From assembly GCA_030544235.1 (NCBI GenBank), contig CM060470.1, positions 24,606,098-24,670,097 on the forward strand: a stretch of DNA of 64,000 nucleotides. The letters are read 5' to 3'. The notes beneath the pieces are model-generated. The model did no database searches, was not told the DNA's origin, and saw only the letters and a program-made list of their open reading frames with translations. Both the position numbers and the translations under genes were made by a program. Shown here one piece after another: positions 48,601 through 60,261 of the stretch. Source of the DNA: Lepturacanthus savala. Lineage: Eukaryota; Chordata; Actinopteri; Scombriformes; Trichiuridae. Position 1 is the stretch's first letter. Every line of letters begins with the position of its first letter.

Positions 48601-49820
48601 GGGTTGAGCAGCTCCAGAAGTTTCCCTCCTCTCTTAGTTTCATATGTGGCAAATCCACCATCTGAGTTTCTCATGCTCAGCAGCTATGAGGAGAAGAACA
48701 ACACCTGGTGAAGGACTACAGCAGATATTTGTCAGTAGCACACGTGTACGTGAAGGAGTACAGTTTCATACCATAGTTCAAAAACATTACAAACATGGTA
48801 AATGCAAGTTACTCTACCCCCACTTCATTAACTTCTTCACCTCTGGATTAGTATGCAGGAATATACAAATATATGCAGGATTATATGCAGGAATACACAA
48901 AGTCTCATATTTTCTTAACCCATTTAAGCCTACATGTTTTTCAAAGATTTTATGCATATAAGTATAGTGTGTTACTGCGAGAGGCAGGGATACACCCCAG
49001 ATGGTCGCCAGCCTATCGTGGGGCACACACACCATTCACACCTATGGGCAATTTAGTCACCAATTAACCTCAGCATGTTTTTGGACTGTGGGAGGAAGCC
49101 GGAGTACCCGGTGAAAACCCACGCAGACACGGGGAGAACATACAAACTCCACACAGAAAGGTCCCAGACCCAGGACCAAGGAGGTCTTGAACCTGAGACC
49201 TTCTTGCTGTGAGGCAACAGAGCTAACCCCTGTTCCACCGTGTCGCCCCGGGGTTGAAAATCATAATAATCTAAATAAAATGACTCTTTCTGGGAGGGTT
49301 TGTCTTCGCCATATACTCGGAAGGAAGTTCATGACGTCATATCAGAAGCAACACTTGAATGCTCAAATCTTTTTTGCTAAAAACCTTTTGTTTTAAGTTG
49401 TCTACTATCATGTCATTAGAAAAAAATCTGTATGAGTAACATTTCAAATTTTTACTATAAGTATAAAATGACAATCTTAGACTTAAAGGCTCATAGGCTT
49501 AAATGGGTTAAATAGATTATCAGATAGTATTTATTAGGCTTTATCTTCTGCAATATTCAATTGATGAATATGATTATGATTACACTAGTTACATTAAGAC
49601 TTCATTCATGCAAGTAAATGCATCTTCCGTTCATTTATTTTCATTTACTATCTGCAGACTCACTACATTGACAGCATCATAGAGGCGTTCTGAGGGGACA
49701 GGCTGGCTGATGGAGGGACAGAGCTCCTGCAGCAGCATCACTGACTTCAGGCCCTCAGCTGTGCAGTCAGCTACGATCCAGCCACAGTCACGGGTACTGA
49801 AGGGGAATCCTCCCTGACAG

Positions 49821-49857
<37 letters not shown>

Positions 49858-52800
49858 ACATTCTTTATATATGTTTTCCAGCAGGCATTTGGCATTTTAG
49901 TCTTATTGAAGGTTGAAATGTGTTCATGTGTGATATTAGTTTTACCTTGTTCATCTGTCTGTAGTACTTCTTGTATTCAGGAGGATTATCAGGAATCTGT
50001 TTTTTAATAAAATAATGTGTTCATTTCAGTGTAGTGGAGGTTTTGGAGGTAGAATGGTGTACAGCAGTGGGCCGTACCTGTGTGAGGGCGAGGAACTGAT
50101 GGGCATCTCGAAGGCTCTCAGCTAGTCTGGGGTTATTCTGGGCTCCTGCCTGAAGGAAACCAGCAATAACTTATAATCAGATAACTGACAATTATATTTT
50201 TAATCAGAACACAGTGCCAACTGCAGGACTGAAAGCAGCTCTACTCAAGATGATAATGATAATACAACATTTTAGTTCTTTTCAGTGGTACTGCAGTGAG
50301 AAATATGTTCTCAGGAAATTACTAAATTTATGATATTAATACCCAGAGCCATGTCAAAAATAAAATAGATTTTAACATTTGAAAAAATATTGAGGAAGAA
50401 GCTTATCTCATGTGTATTTTTTTTTATTTTGAGCAGCCAGGGTTGGGTTTGGATTACCTCAAGGAAAGCCTGTACAGCAAAGCAAGTGTCCCAGAGTTGA
50501 GATCCATTGGTCCCCTGTGTAAACAAAGGAAAAGTGGTGGAAAGTCTTCAATAAATAAATAATAATATACCACTAAGATTAAATTCAACTCACTTTCATA
50601 CTTTGCAGAACATAATAAAAGTGTAGGTAGGACCAGTTATAAAACTACAAGTGTGAATGTGAAACATTGTTTTTAGCATCTGTTAAAGTCCATTCATCCA
50701 TTTTGTGCTGTTTTTCTGCACCTTAACTGGCTCCTCTGCATTTCTTAAAGTAGTTGAGCCTTCTGGGTTTATGAATTTCCTTTGTAAAGCTAAGCTTATC
50801 TTGTGTGTGCTGTCACTCAAGATACCAACGGAGTGGAGATCAATTTCTCACCTGCATTTTTAAGCCATCCAATCCCAACCTGCCATATAGAGAACTTAGT
50901 TAGTTTGTCAGCAATATACTTTTAAAAATATTTATTACTACTAAATACTAAATACTAAATAAGTACTAAACTAATGCTTTCAATTTCAATTTGTAATACT
51001 TGTTTTCATTCCTTTTAGGGATGACATATCAGAATGCTTCACAAGAGCTTTTTATTAATGCCAAAGTATGATCAGTGATGGAACATATGTATTGTAATGG
51101 TTGGTTTTGGGTTGTGTTGTTAGACGGAGGCTGACTGACCAGAGGTAGTCTGAGATCCTGGACACGTGCTCCTGAAAGGCAGCAGAGGAGGGACCATCCA
51201 CATACCAGCGAACCAGCATGTTGATCGTCTTGGAGATCTGCAGAACAACAAAAGTACTTCATAACTTCAGAAGCTGTTCAATATGTATTCTTTGTTTCAG
51301 ATATACAGTATCAGTCAGAAGTTTACATTCCCTTGAATGAGGGAAACAGGTACTGTAAATGCTTTTCCAGTGTTAATTACCGGTCCAATGCTGATACATT
51401 TAGTGAAACGGTCATCAGCCTGGATGTGGTCATACAGCTCTTTGACAGCCATTCCTCTCAGGGTGGTGCTGTGGTGGGCTTCATACACATTCAGCACCAC
51501 TGCAGGGCAACAGGAGCACAAGTCACAAGGTCAGGTGACACGGTAGTGAATCACAGAATGAAAAACACCTCACTTATTTTTATTGCACCAATGTTTCACA
51601 GAGTTAAGTCTAAAGGTTTGACATTTTGTTTGTCTCAGCTGAGAGTGTTAGTGATCTGCCTGGTGCAGCTCATTAGTGTGTCATCACCTTTAAGGTCCCT
51701 CTGCCTACATATGACTGTTCTGTACTGCTTTGACTTACTGTAGGCAACAGTGAGCAGTCTGCTGTGAGGTGTGTATATGTCACATGCTGCCACATTGTTC
51801 CTCTGAGCTGGCCAGTAAATGGTGCCATAGTCCTGGACATAAAGCTCCTAGAAAACAAAGAGCAGCAGATTCAGTACATATTTATGTATTATATTTGTTT
51901 ATAAGTCATATAAAAAAGAAAGTGTCTCATGTGAAAAACATTTAAATTCACAGAAACATGCAGCCCGTTTTCAGAAACTGTCTCCTATGAGTTGTCAGGA
52001 CTTCTGTAAAGTTGTGATGTCACAACTATACAGTCACTGCCCACTCCTCATTCACAGCCAATTAAATCAGCCAATCAGTGAAGAGGCTTTTGGTATCAAA
52101 ACAAAACTACATGTGGGTGACTACAAAAATGTCAGAATCAATTCATATGTTACTGTGACAGAGTGAATAAAGACAGAGTATTGAAAAAACAATCTAAAAT
52201 TCAATCTCCGCCTGAGAAAAATCCTGTTTTGCAGTGAATATCATCTTGGAAAAATGAGTTATAAAGCAAATAATCTAGGAATTAGAAGTCCAATGTATGA
52301 TCAGTGTTTAAGCCTAAAATAGACACATATAACTTGAACCAGTGCAATTTTAGAGGGTTTTTTTAGAACTGTTGTAGCTGGGTGGACCTCTATTTTGTCT
52401 TTTTCATGTACCAGACTGAATTGTGCTTAACTACAGATAAAAATACTTTATTTATTGTTGTAGCTGAGACTTTTCCCATGGAAATTATGTTGGATTTAAT
52501 GACTTGATACGGTAAAGCCTGTGCAAAACTATACTGAGATGATTTTTGGTTCCTATCACGAATATATCCTGTTGCGGATACCACAACTTCAAATAAAACC
52601 CAGGAACAGTGTAAGATATGGCACATTTAAACAGTCATTGTCAATGACATTTTCATTGTTGCTACTTTGGCCACAAAAATAAATGCACCCAGGAATGGAA
52701 AGGTACACTACTAAACACTCCTCCAGGTTTATCACTGACTTTTGGCTGTAAGTATGTCGCCCCCCTGTGGGACAAAGTGGCTTCGGCACCTGTCTGAGGC

Positions 52801-55800
52801 TGAGGACCAGGGAGTCCTCCTCAGCTGCCAGTCTGACAGCATAGCAGTAGCTCATGGGGAGGTAGACCTGGCGACAGTGACACCACAGGGTAGACGGGTG
52901 GGCTGGCATCCAGGAGGGGAACAGCCTGGAACAGATGAAAATACAGCCATCACCTCTGAATTGATGCCAGAGGAAACATGTTCCCACTGTCAAAAATGTT
53001 TCCCTTGTTGTTTGTGACCCAGTGACAAAGATACAAGCTGAGAACTTGAAGATTTTCAGTATATTGATGTTTTGTGGATGAAGCTTTAAGTAGCTTCAGG
53101 ACATTCAAGCTTTCCACTGTAAACAGATCAATGTAAAAGCATCATTTCACTGTCAAAATCTGCATCTATATATTAAAGCCAACATTCAACTGTAGGTGGG
53201 GGACTTTAAACTCAGCACCACAGTGATATCTGGTGGTCAAGACTGGAACAAGGTACTGATTACCTCCGCCAAGAAGAAGGTTTTAGCCGTCGTCACTTTC
53301 AGTAAGTGTTGGGAATGGTACCATGAAAAGGTGATTACATTAATGATCCGAAAGAAATCCTACTTTCTGGATCACTTTCAATTTTTCGTTGCAACATTGT
53401 GGTAAATGGACCTTCAAACAGGCGCCATTGTTTTGGGCCACCTGGTGGTGATATCTTGCACCTGCATGGTTTGTTTTCTTTGCACACTATGCCAGATTCA
53501 CAAAGAGAGGACTTTGAATATGTCTACTTTTCATTCCACCATGTGTGTTTATTCAACAGGTAGTATAGGACAACAATGTTGGGTGGGAGTCACAATATGC
53601 TTGACAGAGTTCTGCACTCTGAGTGCTTTTCTAGTTTCAATCTCATGTGTGCTATAAAGCTCCAAGAAGCCTATGCAGTGTTTATATTATCTATAATACT
53701 GTGTGCAGTAGTGTTGATAAATACACATATCATTGTCAAATATACTGATCACTCTTAATCAATATTCATGTAGAATTTCATGTGCTGAAATGTAATGTGA
53801 ATGGTGATTGATGTTCACAAAACTATAATATTTATCACTGTATTACTTGGTATGAAGGTGGAGATGATTTATAGTGGACATCACTACATTTCTCCACCAT
53901 TCTTCTCTCTTCCTATCACTCAAGTATATTTTTTTATCTAACTAAAGCTACGGTGCTTCTGTATTGTCTACCAATCACTTATTAAAAGCATGACTCTGGG
54001 TTAAAGAGATAGTAACATGACATCAGAATGTCCAACCTTACCACATCTCTGGCAGGAGTGTGTTTATTCCCTCCCAGCTGTAGACATTTAAAACAGCCAA
54101 CCAGAATTTGCCCCAAGAAGGAATCCCCACTGCACCGCCTGTATGAAATGAAAAACACTGACAGCTATTACCATTTCCTTGAGAATCATTAAAGATGACC
54201 AGTGATCACGCCTAACTGTAAATATTACTGTTTTAGTGTAGCCTTAATGATAAACGACTGTGCTTCTTGCTTTTAGGGACCAGGTCGACATATTCAGCAA
54301 ACCTTTGCTGTGCAGGTTGTTCCTGGCTCGAACCATGTCTGGATCATCAGGCTCTACTCCCAGGATCCTCAGTGAGGCGTAGCTCAGAGCTGTGCCAAAC
54401 ACTGTAGACTTATCTTCAATATGTCTGCAGAAAAATTAAAACACAATGCTGCAATAATCCATACTCTGGGATGTCTGCCACTGTATGTTTTCAGACATTA
54501 ATCCTGTTAATATTTTAAGTGGAATGATATTTTTAGTCCATTAGTCACAATAACAGTTTAGTGCTTAAATAACAGTTACATATACTGTAGATGCATATAT
54601 GATAAATTTTGACTTTAAGACCTTTTTAGAATTGACCAATATGACCTACAATGGTCAGTTGTTCCCAGCAGTATATAAAGATAATCTAATCTATTGCTCC
54701 AATTATTAGAAGTTAGACAAGCATGCTTTTCACTTACAGACCCCAGCCTCCATCTGGCAGCTGAACAGAGCGCAGGTACCTCACCATTTCTTTCTTCCAG
54801 GCCACTGGCAGAGGGATCTTAGCCACATGGCAGGTAATCAGGAGACCTAGGAAGCATAAACAGGGACACATGTATAGACACAAAAACACATGCATACAGC
54901 TGATTTGTGAATGTCCATTTATGAGTTGTAGAATTTACTTTTTCTATGATCAGCTTACTGCTACAGTAACTGTTGAGCGAAGCATCTGTTAGTATAACTT
55001 TTTTTTGTTAACTTTTACCCTTGTGGAATTTATGTGGTTGTTTTAGACTAATAACATTTGTGCTGCATCCTATGGGAACTTGGGAACACATAATATGAAG
55101 TGAATAATGTCATGGAGTAGTGAGGAATCATGGGGGGTTGTTGTCTTCATTACTCTACAGTCAAGTTTTCTCATTTAGGATTCCTTTAGTGTTCATTGTT
55201 GAGGAGGTTTTTATCGGGAGCTGAATTATTCTCAGAATCATATCTCTCCAAATAAAACAAATAGTGATTAAAAATGTTAAAAATCATGTTAAAAATCTGT
55301 GTTTCTGGCTCTTCTTTCTTCCTGGCATAAACAATGTAAAACATTTGACAGCTAGTCTATACTTTTGTGAAAAAGATAATAGTTTTAAATGACAAAAACT
55401 AGCCACTGCAAAGGCCAGATGGGAACAATACGAGGATGACTTGTCTTACCTGGGAGCAGGAAGAGGGGACCGCCGTAGTCCCCTGCCCAGTGGCCGTCCT
55501 CGGCCTGCAGGTGTCTGTAGAAGTCCATACCTTTCAGCGCTGCATCCACAGCTGTGTGAGCAGGTGGCGAACCAGACACAAACTTAGTCTGAGAGGAGAG
55601 CTTGTGATTAGAAATGAACATCTTAATGAACATTAAGTTTGATGAAAAGAGTTATGAAGAAATCTTCACAGTTCTGAAGAAGGACAGACCCACCGTGTCC
55701 AGGCCCAGTGAGTGGGCCTCCAGCATGGTCTGTTCTCTGTCTGGTGTTTGCTGATCTACCACATACTCCCAGGCCTGCCTGCCCTCCACGTTACTCAGCC

Positions 55801-56692
55801 TCCAGCGGCTCAGGTCAGTGGCGGGCTCTGTCTTGTACGGCCCGCCTCGCCTCCGCAGGTGCCTGGTACATAAAGCAAGTATTTTAATATTGTAGTTCAA
55901 CCAACTTATTCCTTATAGTATTTGCTACTTTGTGGCAAATGTAGAATACTATTACGTCTTGCACAATGTCAGTATTTCCCCAGCTGGTCAACAGTGAAAC
56001 CAACGATTCAGCAGGTGATGCTGCTGCCTGTTTTTCACCCAGCAGCGTATTAGAAATAAAGTTAGTAGAATAAAGTTTCATTCATTTATAATGCTTTTTG
56101 TGGCTTTCAATCTTCTTAATATTTTCTCTAACATGTTCATTTCATGTCTGTACTGTACAGTAAGGTGATATGCAAATAAAGTTTATTATTATTGTTATTA
56201 TTATAGTATATTATACTAGTAGGCGTTTATTAATGTAGAGGTGGATACTGTGTTAATAGTAACAGTGCTGCATCATAGTATTTGGTACTTCTCACACTAA
56301 GTGCATAGCAAATAAAAAAATAATTTAACAGAATATTAAAGTATATACATTTTATGTCAAATATTCAAATAATAAAAGAAAAGTAAAAAATGGAAATAGT
56401 TAAATATTATATTAAGTAAAATTATATTAAATATTAAGTATACATAAAAATGAGTTAATATACGTAGTTATTTTCCAGCACTGTCTATAAATATTAACGA
56501 TTAATAACGACTATTTATAGATAAAAGATAGACTTAAGCATTAAAATAGACAGTAACATAAATATTAACTGCTTTACATTTTGTGACGGTTTCACCTCGT
56601 GAATGATGACGTAACAACACGGTAAGAATGTATGTTTGCAAACGTTAAATAGATATATACTAATAATAATATACTCACGTTCCTTCCGTCAT
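45675..56692 (-). CDS. lss: LSS, lanosterol synthase (complete, 22 exons)
   Basis: LSS (oxidosqualene cyclase, EC 5.4.99.7) is an ER membrane enzyme that cyclises (S)-2,3-oxidosqualene to lanosterol in cholesterol synthesis. Exons in transcript order: 56679-56692, 55694-55862, 55450-55588, 54738-54846, 54303-54424, 54042-54138, 52790-52925, 51739-51847, 51381-51499, 51140-51237, 50852-50879, 50458-50514, 50078-50149, 49946-49996, 49664-49813, 48587-48683, 48305-48410, 47321-47386, 47146-47226, 46841-47011, 46646-46724 and 45675-45812. They join in frame to 735 residues (human 732). The start MTEGT then HLRRRGGPYKTEPATD matches the family. The proton-donating Asp of DCTAE is at about residue 456 (human 455). 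QW repeats are visible (QLPDGGWGL, RPDGSWEGSWG, MLDGGWGED, QLPNGDWPQ). The C terminus, LYPLSSITGKVKL, differs from the mammalian tail. Confidence 0.97.
45875..46572 (+). mobile_element. TTAA-flanked MITE, copy 1 (LSS intron 21)
   Basis: The element starts CCCATTTAAGTCTATGAGCC after TTAA (45871-45874) and ends GACTTAAATGG before TTTAA (TTAA at 46573-46576). TTAA duplications and CCC-type ends are typical of piggyBac-like elements. The interior shares blocks with 48919-49507 in reverse orientation, such as GACGTCAT and GACAAACCCTCCCAGAAA. No transposase frame is present. Confidence 0.7.
47499..47849 (-). mobile_element. SINE-like retroposon, second copy (LSS intron 17)
   Basis: This is the same family as 15560-15940, on the minus strand. 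The tRNA-like head lies at the right (complement of GGTGACACGGTGGAGCAG) and the AGTC tandem tail at the left. A 13-bp direct repeat tcctctgtaatca flanks it (47486-47498 and 47850-47862), confirming the boundaries. Confidence 0.8.
48919..49507 (-). mobile_element. TTAA-flanked MITE, copy 2, interrupted by a SINE-like insertion (LSS intron 15)
   Basis: The ends CCCATTTAAGCCTA and TAGGCTTAAATGGG are perfect inverted repeats of 14 bases, flanked by TTAA (48915-48918 and 49508-49511). Interior blocks match the copy at 45875-46572 in opposite orientation. A truncated SINE-like copy occupies about 48976-49249. Confidence 0.8.
48976..49249 (-). mobile_element. Truncated SINE-like copy nested in the TTAA MITE
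   Basis: The minus strand begins with GGGGCGACACGGTGGAACAG and continues through the conserved body to GCGACCATCTGGGGTGTATC. It stops before the family's normal 3' part and ACTG tail. It sits inside a TTAA-flanked element, so it inserted later or was truncated in place. Confidence 0.65.
49825..49854. repeat. (AC)15 microsatellite beside the LSS exon 15 acceptor
   Basis: About fifteen AC units on the plus strand lie about ten bases from the acceptor of LSS exon 15 (exon starts at 49813 on the minus strand). On the transcript this is a (GU)n tract where a polypyrimidine tract is usual. Confidence 0.85.
53190..53420. repeat. Dispersed repeat relic (LSS intron 6)
   Basis: Sequence including ATTACCTCCGCCAAGAAG and AAATCCTACTTTCTGGATCA resembles a widespread fish repeat. 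Ends and family could not be determined. The short open frames across it are not conserved genes. Confidence 0.35.
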
Positions 56693-57010
56693 AGCTGTTG
56701 CTCTCAGATAGTTGAATGTTCCGCTGAACTACATCAATTCACTTCTATTCAGTTGCTGTGAAGGCTCCGCCCCTTCTGCAGTCTGTAGTTTTTTAACAAG
56801 GTGTGATTTCTCGTTGCTGCAGGGTTTGGCCTACAATTCCCAGCAGACCTGGCGGTGCCGTCCGAGCAGCTCTCTACATGGAGAGACATGAGCAGAGACG
56901 CGTTTGTCCAATCACAACCCACCTGGGCGGTGAAATGGGCGAGATCCTCCAATCAGAGCGCTCCTACGATCAATATTACACATGTGCTCACCTAGTGCCC
57001 GCCCATTGAT
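56693..57010 (-). promoter_or_regulatory. LSS promoter region with CCAAT boxes and an SRE-like site
   Basis: Upstream of the LSS start codon lie two CCAAT boxes (56908-56912 and 56949-56953). The first overlaps ATCACAACCCAC (56911-56922), which resembles a sterol regulatory element (ATCACCCCAC) with a two-base insertion. Sterol-pathway promoters are commonly controlled by SREBP together with NF-Y, so the pairing is suggestive. Start sites cannot be read directly. Confidence 0.45.
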
Positions 57011-57114
57011 TATGCTGAACAAATGACAGCTATTGAACAACTGGCCTAAATTTACATAAAGCAAATAATAAGTTTAACATTGGAAATGAAGCATATACAA
57101 AACAGCTACATTAT

Positions 57115-57143
57115 TAGATAGATAGATAGATAGATAGATAGAT
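57115..57143. repeat. (GATA)n microsatellite
   Basis: About seven uninterrupted TAGA/GATA units are present in intergenic sequence upstream of LSS. Confidence 0.9.
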
Positions 57144-58770
57144 GTTGTCATAGCAGCTTTTAAATACAATAAAAACACAATGGCAATGACACTAGGTAGG
57201 ATTGTAACAGTATATTAATAATATAGTATAAAAATAGTACAATAACAGCATAGTAATATCAGTATATAGCAGAGCAATGCAATATAATACAGTTTAAACA
57301 GTGGAAGTTAGTCTGATTCCAGTGGGTAGGAATGATTTCCTGCATCGTTCCTTACAGCAGAGGAGTTGAATGTGTCTGGTGATGAAGCTGCTGTTTAGCT
57401 TGTCCAGTGCTGAGATTTGTCCATTAATGGCTGCAGTTTTTCCATCATCCCGTCCTCCACCACCACCCCCAGAGTGACAAGTTTCCAGCCAACAACAGAC
57501 CGTCTTCCTGATCAGTTTGTTCAGTCTGTTGGCGTCATTTGCCTTGATGCCTGCACTGTTTCAGTTCATTAAACCATCCACACACAGTGAAGGTTCTGTC
57601 AATATAAAATCTACACACAAATAACAGCTGCTAAAATAAATAATTAGTCATAAAAAAAAACTAGTTGTACAATATTTGTCATAATTGATTTCAAATGAAT
57701 GTTTCATGCCATGCAGGGATGGATAATGACTCAAGAACGTGAGAAAATGGAACCATTGAATTTATTTTTAGACCGAATGCTTCATTTTACATAATGATCA
57801 TCCATAAAAACAATGATTTACATTTATATTCAGATCACATTAGTCATATTAAACACTTTGCTGCCTTGAATGACCTGTTCAGTCAATCTGTTTATAGTAA
57901 AGTCAAAACAACTAAACACATATCAGCTACACAACTGCTGTCTCACTATTCTCTGTCTGAAAATGATTTTACACTTTCAATAGTCTTAATAAGCAACAAC
58001 TTTGCTGTTGGACAATGATCTTAATTGTTCCTAAATAAAAAATGCTATTCTCGTTATTAAAAAGCAGCTAATCTCTCTATGTTTTACCTCTTTTTTCTTT
58101 ATTTCATATGTTCTTGGAGTTTCTTATTACACTGTGTTATCTGTTTGTTTTTTTATATTATCTTTATTTACCCAGGGAAGGTTGAACCACCTTTGTTCAA
58201 TGATATTTCACTAATAGGTACACACCCTGCAGCAGCACATTCATGTGAATTATATTTTAATCACATGTGGAATCAAACATTTGATGCTGTAAATCTTTCA
58301 TTAATGTTATTTTTGTCCTGTAACTACTAGTAATCTTTAATCTAAGACACGTCAGCATATTATATTTGGCAGAAGCTGATTCTGTTGTATGCATTTTGAC
58401 TGAAACTTTCAAGCATGTTGCACTATGAGCCCCGCCCCAGTAATTGATTGAAAATATCATTTTTTTCTGATACAAGTCTTCCTGATTTGATTATTTCTGA
58501 GGTGTTTTGTGTGAGATGTGTACAGAAAGTTGCATTATCAAGCAATGATAAGAAGAAACAAAATGATCAAAACATCTCTGATTGCAAGACCAAAATGATC
58601 AATATATTTAAACCAGCTTTTTAAAATGATTATGCATAAATCTCACTTTGGGTTTGGTGCATGTGTATTCATATCTTAGGGTGTATTATTACACACACAC
58701 ACACACACTCCACACTTGAGGCCCTGCCCTTGATGATGTGAGGTGGACTGTTTGAGGTTTGGTTGAGGTG
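57144..58770. other. Intergenic stretch with a degenerate dispersed repeat
   Basis: Positions 57300-57560 (around GATTCCAGTGGGTAGGAATG and ATCAGTTTGTTCAGTCTGTT) resemble a common fish interspersed repeat of uncertain class, without usable frame. The remainder to 58770 is AT-rich. A short (CA)n run lies at 58691-58708, just before the promoter of the PGGYP gene. No gene was recognised. Confidence 0.45.
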
Positions 58771-58778
58771 CGGCTGCA

Positions 58779-58835
58779 CATAAAAGCTCACAGGAGGCTG
58801 TAGACCTGCATCTGTGGACCTGCAGCCTACACACA
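58779..58835 (+). promoter_or_regulatory. TATA box and non-coding first exon of the PGGYP-repeat gene
   Basis: CACATAAAAG starts at 58777 and is followed about 30 bp later by a leader exon containing TCTGTGGACCTGCA. The exon ends CTACACACA before a GTAAGT donor at 58836. Exon 2 starts at 58917 after TTACAG and carries the ATG at 58946. The arrangement matches that of the His-rich gene at 42.3 kb. Confidence 0.65.
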
Positions 58836-58945
58836 GTAAGTTGTATCTCTGTGAATCTCATCAATGGGTCCTGAAATATGAATTATTGATTTATTTAAAG
58901 TGCTTTTTTCTTACAGGATCAGTAGATTCAACTGAAGCCTGAAAA

Positions 58946-60261
58946 ATGTACGGAAACAACCAAGGTAAACATCACACCTATACTGTTAAACTTTGTCATG
59001 AAATCTGCAGTTATTTACTGTGTTACACACACTAACATTACTGTAAATGATTGTTACAGTAGATTGCTCTATATTTTACAATAAATCACAGTAGTGGAAG
59101 AATTATTTTACAAAATCACAGTTGTCAAAAAGTTACTGTATTATAATACAGTTAATCACCCAATACTGTAAATACAACAGAAAAACAGTATTTAAATGTT
59201 TTTTTTAATTGTACAATTGATTACCAAATGCTGTAAATACAACAGTATTTAATTGATTTTTATTTTACAGCAAAGACATAATACTGGTAACAGAAGTACA
59301 GTACTTCTACTGTAAAAAATAATCACAGTAAATTTCTACATAATTGCTGCTTGTTACTGTAAACTCTAATGCAACAGTTTTACAGGGTAGTTTTAAATAT
59401 GATGAAATGAATCTGCATTACTTTTTTTAATGACTAAGTTCTGACTCAAGGTGGACTCCTCTCTTTTTGTCTGCTTAGGAAACCAGTACCCCCCTAGGTA
59501 CCCAAACCAGCCTCATCGCCCAGGAGGATATCCCCATCAACCAGGAGGATATCCCCATCAACCAGGGGGATATCCCCATCAACCAGGGGGATACCCTAAT
59601 CAACCAGGGGGATACCCTAATCAACCAGGGGGATACCCTAATCAACCAGGGGGATACCCTAATCAACCAGGGGGATACCCTCAGCAGCCAGGGGGGTACC
59701 CTCAGTATCCTCCAGGAACTGTTCCACCACAAAATTACCCCCACGGTCCACAGGGAGGCCACTACGGCCCGGGACCTGGGCCTGGTTTTGGTCCTGGCCA
59801 GGGCCAAGGACAATGGCATGGACAGGGACAAGGCCACCGGCATCACGGGCACAAGAAGCACCGGCACAGGAACGGTCACAGGCATTCCAACTGTCACAAG
59901 AGAGGGAGAGACTGCCGCGGGGTAAGATGAAGAGGTTTTCTCTTGTAGAGTGCAGTGGATAAAACTAAATTACATTTTATTAGAAATTAAACTATGAAAT
60001 CATAAACCTATTTAATACAACTAGTAAATTGTTTTATTGGCATATAAATATATTAATTAAATGTGATAATTGATGTTTTCACGCAGGTATAATCCATTAG
60101 TTTCTCTAATTTTGGTCAACATCTGTTGTTTTTAAATAGGCCTTATTCTCTTGAATTGGCTTGATTATTACTAACTGTAATGTTCTTTTTTATTTAACTT
60201 GTAAATTTGTTTTACCTTGTTGTAGTCTTCCAGCAGCTCCTGCAGCAGTGATTCTGAATAG
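58946..60261 (+). CDS. Small protein with PGGYPxQ heptad repeats and His/Arg-rich tail (3 coding exons)
   Basis: I do not recognise this as a named gene. Coding exons are 58946-58964, 59479-59921 and 60226-60261, in frame for 165 residues. It starts MYGNNQGNQYPPRYPNQPHR. Nine heptads of PGGYP[HNQ]Q type follow (59520-59708; three HQ, four NQ, one QQ, one QY). Next come a Pro/Gly/Gln stretch (PGPGPGFGPGQGQGQ), a basic His-rich block (GHRHHGHKKHRHRNGHRH), the motif CHKRGRDCRG, and a last exon SSSSSCSSDSE. There is no signal peptide or membrane segment. PGGYP repeats are known from annexin A7-like and other self-associating low-complexity regions; a structural or condensate role is only inference. 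Gene structure and the C-terminal motifs tie it to 40996-41781. An opposite-strand open frame of similar length is a shadow of the repeat. Confidence 0.78.
59025..59395. repeat. ACTGTAA-rich low-complexity repeat (intron of the PGGYP gene)
   Basis: The intron is filled with reiterated TACTGTAA/TTACAGTA motifs in both orientations (for example TACTGTAAATACAACAG twice), probably a decayed, partly palindromic mobile element. No boundaries could be fixed. Confidence 0.5.

Noticed and set aside
53406..53758. Short open frames with Cys- and Val-rich membrane-like translation in an LSS intron
   Set aside because: They lie in a degenerate repeat inside the intron and overlap each other in different frames.
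59475..59897. Minus-strand open frame across the PGGYP repeat
   Set aside because: It is a shadow of the 21-bp repeat; the plus-strand frame continues through conserved splice sites into the SSSSSCSS exon.
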